This document shows positions 51,647 through 61,132 of a DNA stretch of 64,000 nucleotides, piece by piece (positions within the stretch are counted from its first letter, which is position 1; every line of letters begins with the position of its first letter). The stretch is from Chryseobacterium sp. S0630 (GTDB taxonomy: Bacteria > Bacteroidota > Bacteroidia > Flavobacteriales > Weeksellaceae), in contig NZ_JAMZGF010000009.1 in the NCBI RefSeq assembly GCF_024158915.1, positions 62,001 through 126,000 of the forward strand, written 5' to 3'. The notes under the pieces are model-generated. The model had not been told where the DNA came from. It ran no database searches and was given only the letters and a program-made list of their open reading frames with translations. The position numbers were made by a program, and so were the translations under genes.

Positions 51647-53710
51647 TTAAAAGTGATAATTTAATGCTGTTATGAATGATCTTCCTTCTTTCGGGTAACC
51701 ATAAGACAGATAATAATTTCTATCTAACAGGTTTCTTACACCGAAGTCAAAGTTTACTCCTTTTACAATATTTACAGAGAGTTTGGCATTCACCAAAGTA
51801 AATTCAGGAGCCTGATCTCCTGTACTGGTTATATATCTTTTCCCATAAAATTCTACATTGACATTAAGGACAGAACGAAGCGACGGAGCTTCTAATTTTG
51901 TGTAAGCCATCATTTTATGGTTAGGAACATCGGTGAATTTCTCGTCACTTCCATCCGTCATATCTTTCATCTCAATATAACTATAGTTGGCTCCTAACGT
52001 GATATTCTTAACCGGAATATAATTCAGGGCCAATTCATATCCCTGAAATATTGCTTTACCGATATTTACATTCTGGATAATGGGATTTCCATTGTCCTGA
52101 TGTCCCACTGTTCTTGCAAAAATGGCATCCCGTATCGTATTGATAAATCCTGAAACTTCATAGTTGAACTTATTCCCCAATTTTGCGGAATAAGTAAGGT
52201 CGTAAGCCCACGTATATTCTGATTTCAAATCCGGATTGGGAACCTGATTTCCAAAACGGCTGGAATATCTTTCTTTCTGAGAAGCAAATCTTGATCTTTT
52301 GGATGCAGATGCAGTAATGGTATGATTTTTAAAAGGTTGTATGATCATTCCTCCTTTGTAATCAAAGGCATGATCAGATCCTTTCGGGAAGTCATATAAA
52401 ACATTTTTTTCTCCTGTCTCATAATGAGTTCCGTATTCCTGAGCTTTGATGTTGTTTCTTGCATTAAACGATGCCCCAACAACTGCTTTTAAAAAGGAAT
52501 TTATAGCCACAACATCTTCTAAACCCACATAAAAAGTATTGTCTTTATAGTTTTGTTCCGGTTCTCCGGCTTTGAACTTTTGCCCTGAAGTGCTGTCAGC
52601 TGAAATTTCTTCGTTGTATTCTGTATGTGAATCATATTTGTTATTCACTGAAAGCGTAATGACATTATTTTTAACCGCTTCAGTAGTCAGATTGAGGATC
52701 GCACCTAATGAATAGTCATCATACACACTCGAAAAAGAAGAGTTTTTGTTGAGCAAAGTATAGGTATTATCGTCATACTGTTTCATTTTATTGTAATAGG
52801 TATCATAATATCCGGTAAAATTCAGGAACGTTTTGGGAGCCACTAAGGTCTTTGTCTTAATGTATATACTTTTCTTATCATATACCGGATAATCCCGCCA
52901 ATTGCTGTTTCCTTTATTATAAGCATTGGGTGAGATATTCTTTTCAGCATTTTGTGAAAGAATACTCAATGAGTATTCATCTGTTTTGTTAGGTGTATAC
53001 CCGAATTTAGCACTTAATCTGGCATCAACAGACCCTGAATTTTCTCTTTCCAATGACGGCTGTAGTTCTGTACGGTCAAACTTTCTGGAAATTAAATAAT
53101 TATCAATTTTCAATATGGAAGCGGAACCCATCAGGTAATATTTATTTTGTCTTGTCCCGATGTTGAGCGCAGTAAAATAAGAGTTTATACCCGTCCCGTC
53201 CGCAAAACCTACGCCTGACTGCCCATCAATATCCAAGGCCTTTACAGGTTTTCTGGATATAATGTTCACAGCACCACCCATTGTATTGGGACCATACTGA
53301 ACGGAAACCAATCCTTTTTCCACAGAAATACTGTTGATATCAAAAGTAGTGAAACGGCTCAAATCAAAATTACCGTCATAAGGGGTATAAATAGGAATTC
53401 CGTCATAAAAAACCGGTGTTCTGAGGGAATTAAATCCTCGTACCAGAATGCTTCCTTCATTCCTTGCTCCCATCTGAGTGATGCCTACACCCGGCAGTAG
53501 ATTGACTGCATCTACCACATTCATTTTGTTGAAATCCTGCATCAGCTTTGCATCAATTCTGGTAATGGGTCCTTCATTTTTTTCTTTTCCATGGATATTG
53601 ACCTCCTGAATTTCATACAGCTTCTGTAAGGTATCAGTTTTTATCTGCTCCTGTGCAAACATATTCAGCGAGAGCAAAATGGCACCTGCAATCACATAAT
53701 TCTTTTTCAT
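51647..53710 (-). CDS. TonB-dependent receptor inside the molybdenum operon
   Basis: 687 residues. Signal peptide (MKKNYVIAGAILLSLNMFAQ), plug domain (about 50-165: MNVVDAVNLLPGVGITQMGARNEGSILVRGFNSLRTPVFYDGIPIYTPYDGNFDLSR; EKGLVSVQYGPNTMGGAVNIISRKP) and a 22-strand barrel ending in TALNYHF. It is smaller than the SusC-like receptors and looks like the siderophore/metal class (FecA/BtuB-like). Four-base overlap with mobA and ten bases to moaD put it firmly in the operon, so it probably imports molybdate, tungstate or a metallophore complex of them (inference). Confidence 0.92.
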   Translation of the reverse strand: MKKNYVIAGAILLSLNMFAQEQIKTDTLQKLYEIQEVNIHGKEKNEGPITRIDAKLMQDFNKMNVVDAVNLLPGVGITQMGARNEGSILVRGFNSLRTPVFYDGIPIYTPYDGNFDLSRFTTFDINSISVEKGLVSVQYGPNTMGGAVNIISRKPVKALDIDGQSGVGFADGTGINSYFTALNIGTRQNKYYLMGSASILKIDNYLISRKFDRTELQPSLERENSGSVDARLSAKFGYTPNKTDEYSLSILSQNAEKNISPNAYNKGNSNWRDYPVYDKKSIYIKTKTLVAPKTFLNFTGYYDTYYNKMKQYDDNTYTLLNKNSSFSSVYDDYSLGAILNLTTEAVKNNVITLSVNNKYDSHTEYNEEISADSTSGQKFKAGEPEQNYKDNTFYVGLEDVVAINSFLKAVVGASFNARNNIKAQEYGTHYETGEKNVLYDFPKGSDHAFDYKGGMIIQPFKNHTITASASKRSRFASQKERYSSRFGNQVPNPDLKSEYTWAYDLTYSAKLGNKFNYEVSGFINTIRDAIFARTVGHQDNGNPIIQNVNIGKAIFQGYELALNYIPVKNITLGANYSYIEMKDMTDGSDEKFTDVPNHKMMAYTKLEAPSLRSVLNVNVEFYGKRYITSTGDQAPEFTLVNAKLSVNIVKGVNFDFGVRNLLDRNYYLSYGYPKEGRSFITALNYHF

Positions 53711-54273
53711 GATCTTAACTGTTTGATTAAAATTTCAGCATTCTTAAAACATTCCGGTGTATTGATATTCAAAAACTGATTTTCATATTCACCACTAAAC
53801 TCTATATAACTGGCATTTTGCTGCTGAAGAAAATGCATCATTTTCAGATCTTCTTTTTCTATTGATTTTGTGAAGGCGTCCAGAAAGCGATAAGGGTAAA
53901 TTCCCACAACCGGATATACTTTTTGTTGATACTGCGCTACGTTTATCCTGTTTCCCTCTTTTCTTTGAAGCATATTCTTTATTAATTCTGATGAAAAGAA
54001 AGGCATGTCACAGCTGCAGATAAAAATATCGTCTTTACAGTATTCTAAGGCCGAACAGATTCCGCCCATCGGGCCTTTATGAGCAATAACATCTTTAATA
54101 ATACCTTTAGAATAAGGATAATCTGAATGGTTACCAGAAATATAAACCTCATCAAAAACCTGAGACAGATTGTTGATGACATATTCTATTACATTTCTTT
54201 CACCCAGCTTCATCAGGGCCTTGTCCTGACCCATTCTGGAGCTTTGCCCTCCTGCTAAAACAACTGCTTTCAT
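53707..54273 (-). CDS. mobA: Molybdenum cofactor guanylyltransferase
   Basis: 188 residues. The nucleotidyltransferase start is AVVLAGGQSSRMGQDKALMKLGERNVIEYVI, with DVIAHKGPMGGICSALEYC and the metal-binding ICSCDMPFFSSELI. It converts Mo-molybdopterin to the guanine dinucleotide form, which is what NapA/NarB-type oxidoreductases need, in line with the enzyme encoded in this operon. Confidence 0.92.
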   Translation of the reverse strand: MKAVVLAGGQSSRMGQDKALMKLGERNVIEYVINNLSQVFDEVYISGNHSDYPYSKGIIKDVIAHKGPMGGICSALEYCKDDIFICSCDMPFFSSELIKNMLQRKEGNRINVAQYQQKVYPVVGIYPYRFLDAFTKSIEKEDLKMMHFLQQQNASYIEFSGEYENQFLNINTPECFKNAEILIKQLRS

Positions 54274-54279
54274 ATTATT

Positions 54280-54603
54280 TTAAATGGTTTCTTTTGAGAA
54301 TCTCAAAAAAGACTCTTCTGCTGTTTTGAATTTTTCAACGATGAGTTTTCCGTAATCAGTGAGCTGGCTTTGCCCTCCGGATTTTCCTCCCGCTTCTTTT
54401 GTAACAATTTCACAGGAGGCATTAGAATTAATATCACGCACAATTCCCCAGGCTTTCCGATAGGGTATTTTCAGTGCTTTTGCTGCTTCTGCGATACTTC
54501 CCAACTGATGAATATGTTCTAATAGTCTGGCTCTTCCGATGCCGATCTTCAGACCGGATCCGGTTTCTATCCATATCCTGCCTTTGATTTTCAGATTTTC
54601 CAT
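54280..54603 (-). CDS. modE: ModE-like DNA-binding protein without molybdate domain
   Basis: 107 residues. Only the winged-helix part of ModE is present: IWIETGSGLKIGIGRARLLEHIHQLGSIAEAAKALKIPYRKAWGIVRDINSNA and VTKEAGGKSGGQSQLTDYGK. Full ModE has about 260 residues with two molybdate-binding TOBE domains, which are absent. It overlaps the moeA stop by 13 bases. It probably regulates this operon, but cannot sense molybdate through TOBE domains itself. Confidence 0.88.
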   Translation of the reverse strand: MENLKIKGRIWIETGSGLKIGIGRARLLEHIHQLGSIAEAAKALKIPYRKAWGIVRDINSNASCEIVTKEAGGKSGGQSQLTDYGKLIVEKFKTAEESFLRFSKETI

Positions 54604-55787
54604 ATTTTCACTTTTTCACCCATGTTTATTTCGGTGACCGTTTCAGAAAATTCTAACAGACAATTGGCCTGAGCTGCCGAATTCATTTTATAGGATTCCT
54701 GACCGTTGAGAATACGAACATTTCCTTTGGAATAGAATGCCTTCAGAAACTGAGTCTGCTCATTGCTTTTTTTTCTTACGCAAGATTCTGAAATAGCAAA
54801 ATCCTCATCTTCTTCAAAGTTCTGACGACCGAAGCATCCAAGCAGGAATGGCTTCACATACTGATGGTAACAGGAAAAAACAGAAGCAGGATTTCCGGGT
54901 AATGCAAAAATAAATTTCTCATTTTTCTTTCCGAAGAACAGCGGTTTTCCAGGTTTTTGCCTGATCTTGTAGAATAATTCTTGAACGTCCAGTTTTTCAA
55001 GAGCAGGTTTCACATAGTCATAATCCCCCACCGAAATTCCCCCTGTTATGAGCACAATATCATGATGATGTAAAGCTTCTTTGATCGCATGAAATGTAGC
55101 GTCTTCCGTATCTTCAGCATGTTTTATAGTCGAAAATTGCTGATTGATTTCTGCTAAAGCCGCCTGCAGAGTATATCTGTTGGAATTGTAAATTTCACCT
55201 TCTGCTAAAGGATTCCCCACTTCAACCAATTCATTGCCAGTGAAAACAAGTCCTATTTTCAGACGCTGATACACCGTAACTTTTTCAATTCCAAATCCTG
55301 CCAGAAATCCGATCAATGCGTGATTGATGTATGTGTTTTTTTCAACAATCACAGTTCCTGCCTGTGTCTGTGAAGCTTTCAGACGAATATTTTCACCCTT
55401 TTGAATTTCATTAGTTTCAAAATGAATAAGATGTTCATTCTGTTTTACCTTTTCCTGCATTACCACGGTATCAACACCGTCCGGAATTTTAGCACCTGTA
55501 AAAATGCGAACAGCTTCTCCCCTGCCTAAAACAAAATCATTTTTTGCAACTCCTGCGGGAATGATTTGGGTTACCTTCAATTCTGTAAAATCTTCGAGGT
55601 CTTCAAAACGGAAACCATACCCGTCCATTGCCGAGTTATCGAAAGAAGGAACATCTAAAGTTGCCCGTATTTCTTCTGCAGCATAAAATCCCTGTGCTTC
55701 TAAAAGAGAAAGCTCCGTTTTCTCTGTGTTGAAAATTTGATTCTGAATGATTTTTCTGGCTTCGGAAACGGATATAAAATGGTTCAT
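54591..55787 (-). CDS. moeA: Molybdopterin molybdotransferase
   Basis: 398 residues. MoeA features: FISVSEARKIIQNQIF at the start, LDVPSFDNSAMDGYGF, IPAGVAKNDFVLGRGEAVRIFTGAKIPDGVDTVVMQEKV, VGLVFTGNELVEVG, LITGGISVGDYDYVKPALEKL, and KPGKPLFFGKKNEKFIFALPGNPASVFSCYHQYVKPFLL. It inserts molybdate into adenylylated molybdopterin. Its stop overlaps the ModE-like gene. Confidence 0.93.
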   Translation of the reverse strand: MNHFISVSEARKIIQNQIFNTEKTELSLLEAQGFYAAEEIRATLDVPSFDNSAMDGYGFRFEDLEDFTELKVTQIIPAGVAKNDFVLGRGEAVRIFTGAKIPDGVDTVVMQEKVKQNEHLIHFETNEIQKGENIRLKASQTQAGTVIVEKNTYINHALIGFLAGFGIEKVTVYQRLKIGLVFTGNELVEVGNPLAEGEIYNSNRYTLQAALAEINQQFSTIKHAEDTEDATFHAIKEALHHHDIVLITGGISVGDYDYVKPALEKLDVQELFYKIRQKPGKPLFFGKKNEKFIFALPGNPASVFSCYHQYVKPFLLGCFGRQNFEEDEDFAISESCVRKKSNEQTQFLKAFYSKGNVRILNGQESYKMNSAAQANCLLEFSETVTEINMGEKVKIWKI

Positions 55788-55816
55788 CTTTTTTCGTTTT
55801 GAAATTTTTCAATTGA

Positions 55817-56416
55817 TTATTTTACTCTGGTCACTTCTATGCTTTTCAGCCATTTTACGTGACGTGGTCCTGTCTTGGTATCAGAAAGGCTTACCATAAT
55901 CATTTCCCCTTTTTCTTTTAGTGGTTCTCCGTTTTGTTCAAACACTACATATATTTTTTCTCCTGCCGGATTGTTGAATAATTCTGCCCAGGAAAATGTA
56001 GCCTTATAATCATCTGAAGCGCGGGCAACAATGTAAAAATTACGGTCTTTGTGGTCCTTTTGGGCAATTTTTGCTTTATCTAAAATATCAGTAAGAAGAA
56101 CAGCTTTTGTAGATGCTATACTGTCTTTGGTTAGACCGCTCTGACAGACAATTTTAAAGTCATTGAGTTCCTTCACATTCATTTTTTTCAAAGAATCTAC
56201 GGTTAAAGTAAGCGGATTGACCACATCTCCTTTTACCTGTACTTCCCGGCTTACATATTTCAAGTCATCTTTATCATCGTGCTTATGGTTTTCTTTTTCA
56301 GAAGCAGCTTGTGAAGTTTCTGCATGTTTTTCAGCCTGAGCCGTTTCCGATTTTGTACATTGCATCATTGTGAATGTTATCATTACAACAGCAACGCATT
56401 TAATTAATTTCTTCAT
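55817..56416 (-). CDS. Lipoprotein with a molybdopterin-binding (sulfite oxidase) type fold
   Basis: 199 residues from ATG 56416; a TTG just upstream is not favoured. Lipobox Cys about residue 20 (FTMMQC), then a His/Glu/Lys-rich linker (ENHKHDDKDD), then a domain resembling the sulfite-oxidase molybdopterin fold: VNPLTLTVDSLKKMN, DFKIVCQSG (Cys91 where the family has its Mo-ligand Cys), TKAVLLTDILDKAKI, VARASDDYKATFSWAELFN, EKGEMIMVSLSDTKTGPRHVKWLKSIEV. It is clearly shorter than true sulfite oxidases. It might bind Moco or only keep the fold. Lies between moeA and moaA. Confidence 0.7.
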   Translation of the reverse strand: MKKLIKCVAVVMITFTMMQCTKSETAQAEKHAETSQAASEKENHKHDDKDDLKYVSREVQVKGDVVNPLTLTVDSLKKMNVKELNDFKIVCQSGLTKDSIASTKAVLLTDILDKAKIAQKDHKDRNFYIVARASDDYKATFSWAELFNNPAGEKIYVVFEQNGEPLKEKGEMIMVSLSDTKTGPRHVKWLKSIEVTRVK

Positions 56417-56482
56417 TGTCAATAATTACTGAATTCGGTATCGTTCGTTATGTCTTTTTTATCCTATCGGTTGATAAAAATT

Positions 56483-57487
56483 TTATCCTCCTATTTTGAT
56501 CATACTCCGGTTAATCATTGATTGGTTCCTGACACTCTCCATTTCAGAAAATTGTCCGCCTTTTTCTTTATGTTTTTTGATTATACCGAGTTGTATGAGC
56601 TCTGTTATTTCTTCATTATTTCTGAAAGCTTTAAGCAAGTCAAACTCATCGGCACCGAAAAGGCAGTTTTTCATTTTTCCGTCAGATGTTATTCTGATCC
56701 GGTTACACCCTGCGCAAAATGAATTGCTCATGGTAGAGATCAAACCAAAAACACCTTTACTTTCTTCATTGACTCTATATTTTCTGGAAGTATCATTTTT
56801 ATGATCTTCTATTTTTTCATACATGAAATGCTGAGAAATCATGTTGAGCATTTCTGCAATGGGAATAACTTTTTCCTTTTCCCATGAATTTCCGCTGAAG
56901 GGCATAAATTCTATAAACCTCAGCTCAATCGGATAATGATGGGACAAGGCAATAAATTCAGGAATTTCATCTTCATTGAAACCCCGCATGATAACTACAT
57001 TAAGCTTAACATTAAATCCTCTTTTGATACTTTCTTTGATATTCGCCCAAACCGTTTGAAACAGATCTCTTTTAGTAATATATTTGAACTTATCGCGATT
57101 CAGAGAATCAATGCTGATATTGAGATTTTTAACCCCACATTCCTGAAATAGCTCAAAATATTTGTGAAGCAAAACACCATTAGTCGTTATTCCTATACTT
57201 GCCCCTAATGTTGAGATTTGTCGGATGATTGTTTCAAAATCATTTCTTACCAGCGGTTCTCCACCTGTAATCCGGATTTTACTGATATTAAATTCATCAA
57301 CAAAAATTTTCGCAATTTCAAAAATCTCCTGACTGTTCATCAACTCGATGGATGGCGTACTTTTAAAAGGCTCATCCGGCATGCAGTACAGACATCTGAA
57401 ATTACAGCTATCGGTAATGGAAAGTCTGAGATAATCATGTTTTCTGCCAAAAGCATCCAACAGATCAGTAGGCATTGTCTTTCTCAT
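56483..57487 (-). CDS. moaA: GTP 3',8-cyclase (radical SAM)
   Basis: 334 residues. The N-terminal radical SAM cluster motif is SITDSCNFRCLYCMPDEPF (CxxxCxxC), followed by KIRITGGEPLVRNDF. The C-terminal second cluster is NSFCAGCNRIRITSDGKMKNCLFG. The usual C-terminal GG is replaced by ...MIKIGG, so a GG end is present. First step of molybdenum cofactor synthesis. Its start overlaps the end of the membrane protein gene by 23 bases (57465-57487). Confidence 0.95.
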   Translation of the reverse strand: MRKTMPTDLLDAFGRKHDYLRLSITDSCNFRCLYCMPDEPFKSTPSIELMNSQEIFEIAKIFVDEFNISKIRITGGEPLVRNDFETIIRQISTLGASIGITTNGVLLHKYFELFQECGVKNLNISIDSLNRDKFKYITKRDLFQTVWANIKESIKRGFNVKLNVVIMRGFNEDEIPEFIALSHHYPIELRFIEFMPFSGNSWEKEKVIPIAEMLNMISQHFMYEKIEDHKNDTSRKYRVNEESKGVFGLISTMSNSFCAGCNRIRITSDGKMKNCLFGADEFDLLKAFRNNEEITELIQLGIIKKHKEKGGQFSEMESVRNQSMINRSMIKIGG

Positions 57488-57746
57488 CTTCCTGTTTTTT
57501 ATTTTGACCAGTCGGGATATCGGGTACGTATCTTAAAAAGAAAATGGTACATAGAAATATGATGACTGAGCCAATGGCTGAATAGGTTGAAAAGTCCAGA
57601 TGTTCTTTGTCTAAAGCTTTATTGATGGTTCCAAACAGAAGCCACATCTGCAGACTTACCAGTAAAATATAAACACTGATAATGGCTACAAGCATTTCAT
57701 TGACTCTGAAGGTTACTTTTTTTATGGGTTTCTTTCGTACTGACAT
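57465..57746 (-). CDS. Small two-helix membrane protein of the oxidoreductase operon
   Basis: 93 residues. A basic start (MSVRKKPIKKVTFRVNE), two hydrophobic helices (MLVAIISVYILLVSLQMWLLFG, and STYSAIGSVIIFLCTIFFLRYV) and a polar tail. It resembles small DUF6755-type proteins encoded with Rieske and nitrate reductase genes, but I give that with low confidence. Between the Rieske gene (22 bases) and moaA (overlap), it is probably a small subunit or assembly factor of the complex. Confidence 0.55.
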   Translation of the reverse strand: MSVRKKPIKKVTFRVNEMLVAIISVYILLVSLQMWLLFGTINKALDKEHLDFSTYSAIGSVIIFLCTIFFLRYVPDIPTGQNKKQEDEKDNAY

Positions 57747-57768
57747 CTTTATTTATTTTGGGGTGAAT

Positions 57769-58290
57769 CTATCCGTGAGATTCTGCGGTTTGTTTTACGA
57801 AATCTGTTACGAATATTTTATCTTCTCTGATGACCACTGTAAGCTGCGGAAGTGGTCTTGGTGGAGGTCCTTGTATAACAGAACCATCCTCTGGATTGAA
57901 AAAGCCATGGTGGCAAGGACATTCTATCACTTTTTCATTATGATTGTATAAGACCGAACAGGAAAGATGGGTACATTTCTGTTCAAAAACTTTCCATTTA
58001 TTTTCTGCCAGACGAATCAGCATATAAGGTGTTCTGTGGTCTTCATTGATATAGAAAGTACGCATTCCGCCTACATTGAGATCCGTAGTCAACCCAACGA
58101 AATATTCCCCTATTCCCTTTTCTTCTTTAAAAAAATTGAATGCAGGAATGGCAACATTGGCCAAAGCTAAAGTCCCTGAGAAAAAGGTAATCAATTTGAT
58201 GAATTCTTTTCGGGAAACGTAGGCTGCTTCGCGTTTTTTAATCGGAAAATCGGCTTTCCAGGCGGGTATTTTTTTATTATCTTCTGACAT
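57769..58290 (-). CDS. Rieske [2Fe-2S] protein of the cytochrome bc1 class
   Basis: 173 residues. Cluster motifs CTHLSC and CPCHHG give the two Cys and two His ligands plus the extra Cys pair of the disulfide found in high-potential bc1/b6f-type Rieske proteins. The N-terminus has SRKEFIKLITFFSGTLALANVAIPAF, a hydrophobic anchor preceded by a twin-arginine-like S-R-K-x-F-I-K motif (second Arg replaced by Lys). So it may be Tat-exported and membrane-anchored. It is the fourth gene of the oxidoreductase operon. Confidence 0.88.
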   Translation of the reverse strand: MSEDNKKIPAWKADFPIKKREAAYVSRKEFIKLITFFSGTLALANVAIPAFNFFKEEKGIGEYFVGLTTDLNVGGMRTFYINEDHRTPYMLIRLAENKWKVFEQKCTHLSCSVLYNHNEKVIECPCHHGFFNPEDGSVIQGPPPRPLPQLTVVIREDKIFVTDFVKQTAESHG

Positions 58291-58301
58291 TGTAATTAGT
58301 T

Positions 58302-58877
58302 TTAAAAGACTTTTAATTCTTCACTGCCTTTCGGCATCATTATATTTACTTTTGTGTTCACTATTTCTTTTCCGAAAATAAAGCGGTTTACCGGTGTGCT
58401 GTTCGGTCTTTTTTTAGCTACGTTTTCTCTGGTATCAAAGGTTAATGCTCCACTCGGGCAAACCGTGGCACACATAGGTTTCAGCCCTGTACTGGTTCTG
58501 TCGTAGCACATATTGCACTTCATCATCAGCATTGCGCTCTGATCCGGAATTTGTGGAACTCCGAACGGGCAGCCGATCACACAGTTGGCACAACCGATAC
58601 ATTTGGAAGTATCTGCAGTGTGAACGATTCCGTATTCATCTTTTGTGATGGCGTCTGCCGGACAAACATTGGCACATATAGGATCTTCACAATGCATACA
58701 AACCTGAACGGTAGTCTGAATTGTTTCTGCTCTGTCCACATAATGAATATGAATCATTGAGGTCTCTCCATTGGTTTCACACTCTGCACAAGCCATTTCA
58801 CACGAGTGACAGCCTATACATCGCTGCATATCAACGAAAAACTCCATATCATTAAATCTTTCAAATTGCTCTGCCAT
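58302..58877 (-). CDS. Four-cluster ferredoxin subunit (NrfC/DmsB-like)
   Basis: 191 residues, no signal peptide. It has four Cys-rich motifs: CIGCHSCEMACAEC, CMHCEDPICANVCP, CIGCANCVIGCPFGVP and CNMCYDRTSTGLKPMCATVCP, the usual set for an Fe-S electron-transfer subunit. It passes electrons between the membrane cytochrome and the molybdopterin subunit. It lies 12 bases after the oxidoreductase gene, in the same operon. Normal length. Confidence 0.92.
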   Translation of the reverse strand: MAEQFERFNDMEFFVDMQRCIGCHSCEMACAECETNGETSMIHIHYVDRAETIQTTVQVCMHCEDPICANVCPADAITKDEYGIVHTADTSKCIGCANCVIGCPFGVPQIPDQSAMLMMKCNMCYDRTSTGLKPMCATVCPSGALTFDTRENVAKKRPNSTPVNRFIFGKEIVNTKVNIMMPKGSEELKVF

Positions 58878-58889
58878 AATTTTTTTTAC

Positions 58890-61121
58890 TTAATATTGAA
58901 TGTCTCTGCTTTGATTGGCAAATTCTTTTGAATGCTCTCCTTTTTTTCTTCCTGTTTTTTCTATTTTGCAGGCACAGACCTTAAACTCGGGAATTTTTGA
59001 TACGGGATCCAAAGCATCAATGGTTAATTGATTGGCTGAGTTTACCCCACCCCAATGGTAAGGGATAAATACCGTGTCCTGTCTGATTGTTTCCACCACA
59101 TTGGCAGGGAACAAAGCACTTCCTCTTCGGGTAGAAACTTTGATCAGATCATTTTCCTCAATACCATATTCTGCTGCCAGGTTTGGGTGAATTTCCAGTA
59201 AAGGCTCCGGATACAGGTCTACTAATTTTCCAATTCTTCTGGTTTGTGAACCACTTAAATATTGGCTTACCACTCTTCCTGTAGTGAGAACAATCGGAAA
59301 CTCTTCATCTGGCTCTTCAGTTGGTTTTTTGTAGGGAGTAGGATTGAAATGTGCTTTTTTATCATTGGTATTAAATTGTCTGTCTTCCCAAAGTCTTGGT
59401 GTTCCCGGATGATCTTCAGTGGGACAAGGCCAGAAAATACCTAAATTCTTTTCTACTCTTTCATAGGTAATACCATAATAATCTGCGGCACTGCCTTTTG
59501 AAGCTACTCTTAGTTCATTAAAAGTTTCCTCACTGTTTTTATAATTGAATTTATCTCCTTCGCCTAATCTTCTTGCTAACTCCATCAGGATTTCACTATC
59601 TTTTTTAGCTTTCCCAGGCGGATTTACTACTGCACGGATTCTTATTACACGGCCTTCAGCAGAGGTAGTAGTTCCTTCTTCTTCCTCCTGTAATGAGCCT
59701 GCAAGAATAATGTTGGCATGGCGCAGGGTTTCGGATAAAAAGAAATCAATTCCGGCATAGAATTCCAGTTTTTCTAATGCTGCACGAACATTGTTGTTAT
59801 TGGGTAAGGAAACCAACGGGTTAAAACAAATTGATAAAAGCCCTTTGATCTCACCACGGTTGATGGCTTCGATAATCTCGTAGGCACTCAATCCTTTTCG
59901 CGGCAGATCTTCTTCTTTGATTCCCCAGATATCGGCTACAAATTTTCGGTGTTCCGGGTTTTCAATATCTCTGTTTCCGGGAAGCTGATCGCATTTGTGA
60001 CCATGTTCTCTTCCACCCTGTCCGTTTCCCTGTCCGGTAATTGTTCCGTAACCGCAATATGGTTTACCGATTCTGCCTGTTGCCAGAACTAAATTGATAC
60101 AACTTGAAACATTCTGAACTCCTTTGGAATGGTGTTCTATTCCACGGGCATGCATCAGGAAGCTGGTTTTTGCTTTCCCCCACATTTCTGCAGCTTTAAA
60201 AATCAATTCTTTTGGAATTCCAGTAATAGCTTCGCCCCATTCTAATGTACATTCTTTTACTGCCTCGGCGGTTTCTTCAAATCCTGAAGTATAATTGTTA
60301 ATGAAATCATTATCCAGCCAGTTATTATCAATCAGAACTTTAAGCATCGTATTCGTTAATGCAGAATCGGTTCCCGGTCTAATGGGTAAATGAATATCTG
60401 CAGTTCTTGCAATAGGAATCTGACGTGGATCAATCACAATTAATTTTGCACCATTATCGCGGGCTTCCCAAATCTTGTGTGTGAGAACCGGAAAACATTC
60501 ACTTACATTGGCTCCGGTAATGATAATCACTTCGGCATGTGCTAAATCTGCCCAGCTGTTAGAAGAACGGTCCATCCCGAATGCTTTTTTATTTCCTGCC
60601 CCTGCACTTACCATACAAAGACGGCCGTTGTAATCAAGATTAGCAGTTTTTAAGGCAACACGGGCAAATTTCCCCACCATATAACTTTTTTCATTAGTCA
60701 GCGAAACACCGGAAAGCATTGCAAAAGCGTTTTTACCATATTGATCCTGTATTCTTCTGATTTCTTTGATGACTGCATCATAGGCCTCATCCCATTCTAT
60801 AGGTACAAACCCTTTTCCTTCTACTCTTTTATAGGGTGAAAGTAAGCGGTCCGGATGATTGTCCTGCATATACCGCTGAACTCCTTTGGGGCATAATCTT
60901 CCTTCATTAAAGGGAAAGTCGTTCCAGGGCTCAAAACCTACCACTTTTTTGTCTTTTACTTTTAGCTGAATTCCACACTGCAGACCACAAAAGCAGCAAT
61001 GTGTTTTTATCAGGGCATCAGGATTCTGAGGATTGGATCTTACTGTTCCTTTATTCGGATAGTGCTGATGGGGTCCGAATACACTGATGATTTCGTCGGC
61101 CGATACGGGTAATTTTGCCAT
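58890..61121 (-). CDS. Molybdopterin oxidoreductase, NapA/NarB-like (probable nitrate reductase)
   Basis: 743 residues, no Tat signal, so cytosolic as read. N-terminal [4Fe-4S] motif C42-x2-C45-x3-C49 and C77 ([21 protein letters not shown]). The Mo-ligand Cys is C169 in [12 protein letters not shown], the position of NARHCMAS in NapA. Molybdopterin guanine dinucleotide contacts include [35 protein letters not shown], and the C-terminal MoCo-binding domain starts near [20 protein letters not shown]. In length it lies near NarB (700-730) rather than NapA (about 830). The reaction is probably nitrate to nitrite; formate or another substrate is possible, since no transporter or nitrite reductase gene lies here. 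Confidence 0.85.
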   Translation of the reverse strand: MAKLPVSADEIISVFGPHQHYPNKGTVRSNPQNPDALIKTHCCFCGLQCGIQLKVKDKKVVGFEPWNDFPFNEGRLCPKGVQRYMQDNHPDRLLSPYKRVEGKGFVPIEWDEAYDAVIKEIRRIQDQYGKNAFAMLSGVSLTNEKSYMVGKFARVALKTANLDYNGRLCMVSAGAGNKKAFGMDRSSNSWADLAHAEVIIITGANVSECFPVLTHKIWEARDNGAKLIVIDPRQIPIARTADIHLPIRPGTDSALTNTMLKVLIDNNWLDNDFINNYTSGFEETAEAVKECTLEWGEAITGIPKELIFKAAEMWGKAKTSFLMHARGIEHHSKGVQNVSSCINLVLATGRIGKPYCGYGTITGQGNGQGGREHGHKCDQLPGNRDIENPEHRKFVADIWGIKEEDLPRKGLSAYEIIEAINRGEIKGLLSICFNPLVSLPNNNNVRAALEKLEFYAGIDFFLSETLRHANIILAGSLQEEEEGTTTSAEGRVIRIRAVVNPPGKAKKDSEILMELARRLGEGDKFNYKNSEETFNELRVASKGSAADYYGITYERVEKNLGIFWPCPTEDHPGTPRLWEDRQFNTNDKKAHFNPTPYKKPTEEPDEEFPIVLTTGRVVSQYLSGSQTRRIGKLVDLYPEPLLEIHPNLAAEYGIEENDLIKVSTRRGSALFPANVVETIRQDTVFIPYHWGGVNSANQLTIDALDPVSKIPEFKVCACKIEKTGRKKGEHSKEFANQSRDIQY

Positions 61122-61132
61122 TGTATTATATT

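Noticed and set aside
56417..57487. Moco riboswitch before the moa genes
   Set aside because: No space or structured leader: moaA overlaps the gene before it and the other gaps are short; the only long leader is at 62189-62300, where no such fold was seen.
58551..58760. Antisense ORFs over the Fe-S, molybdopterin, MoaA and receptor genes (for example 57218-57562, 61289-61675, 18583-19077)
   Set aside because: They are shadows of strongly supported genes on the opposite strand and show no family features.
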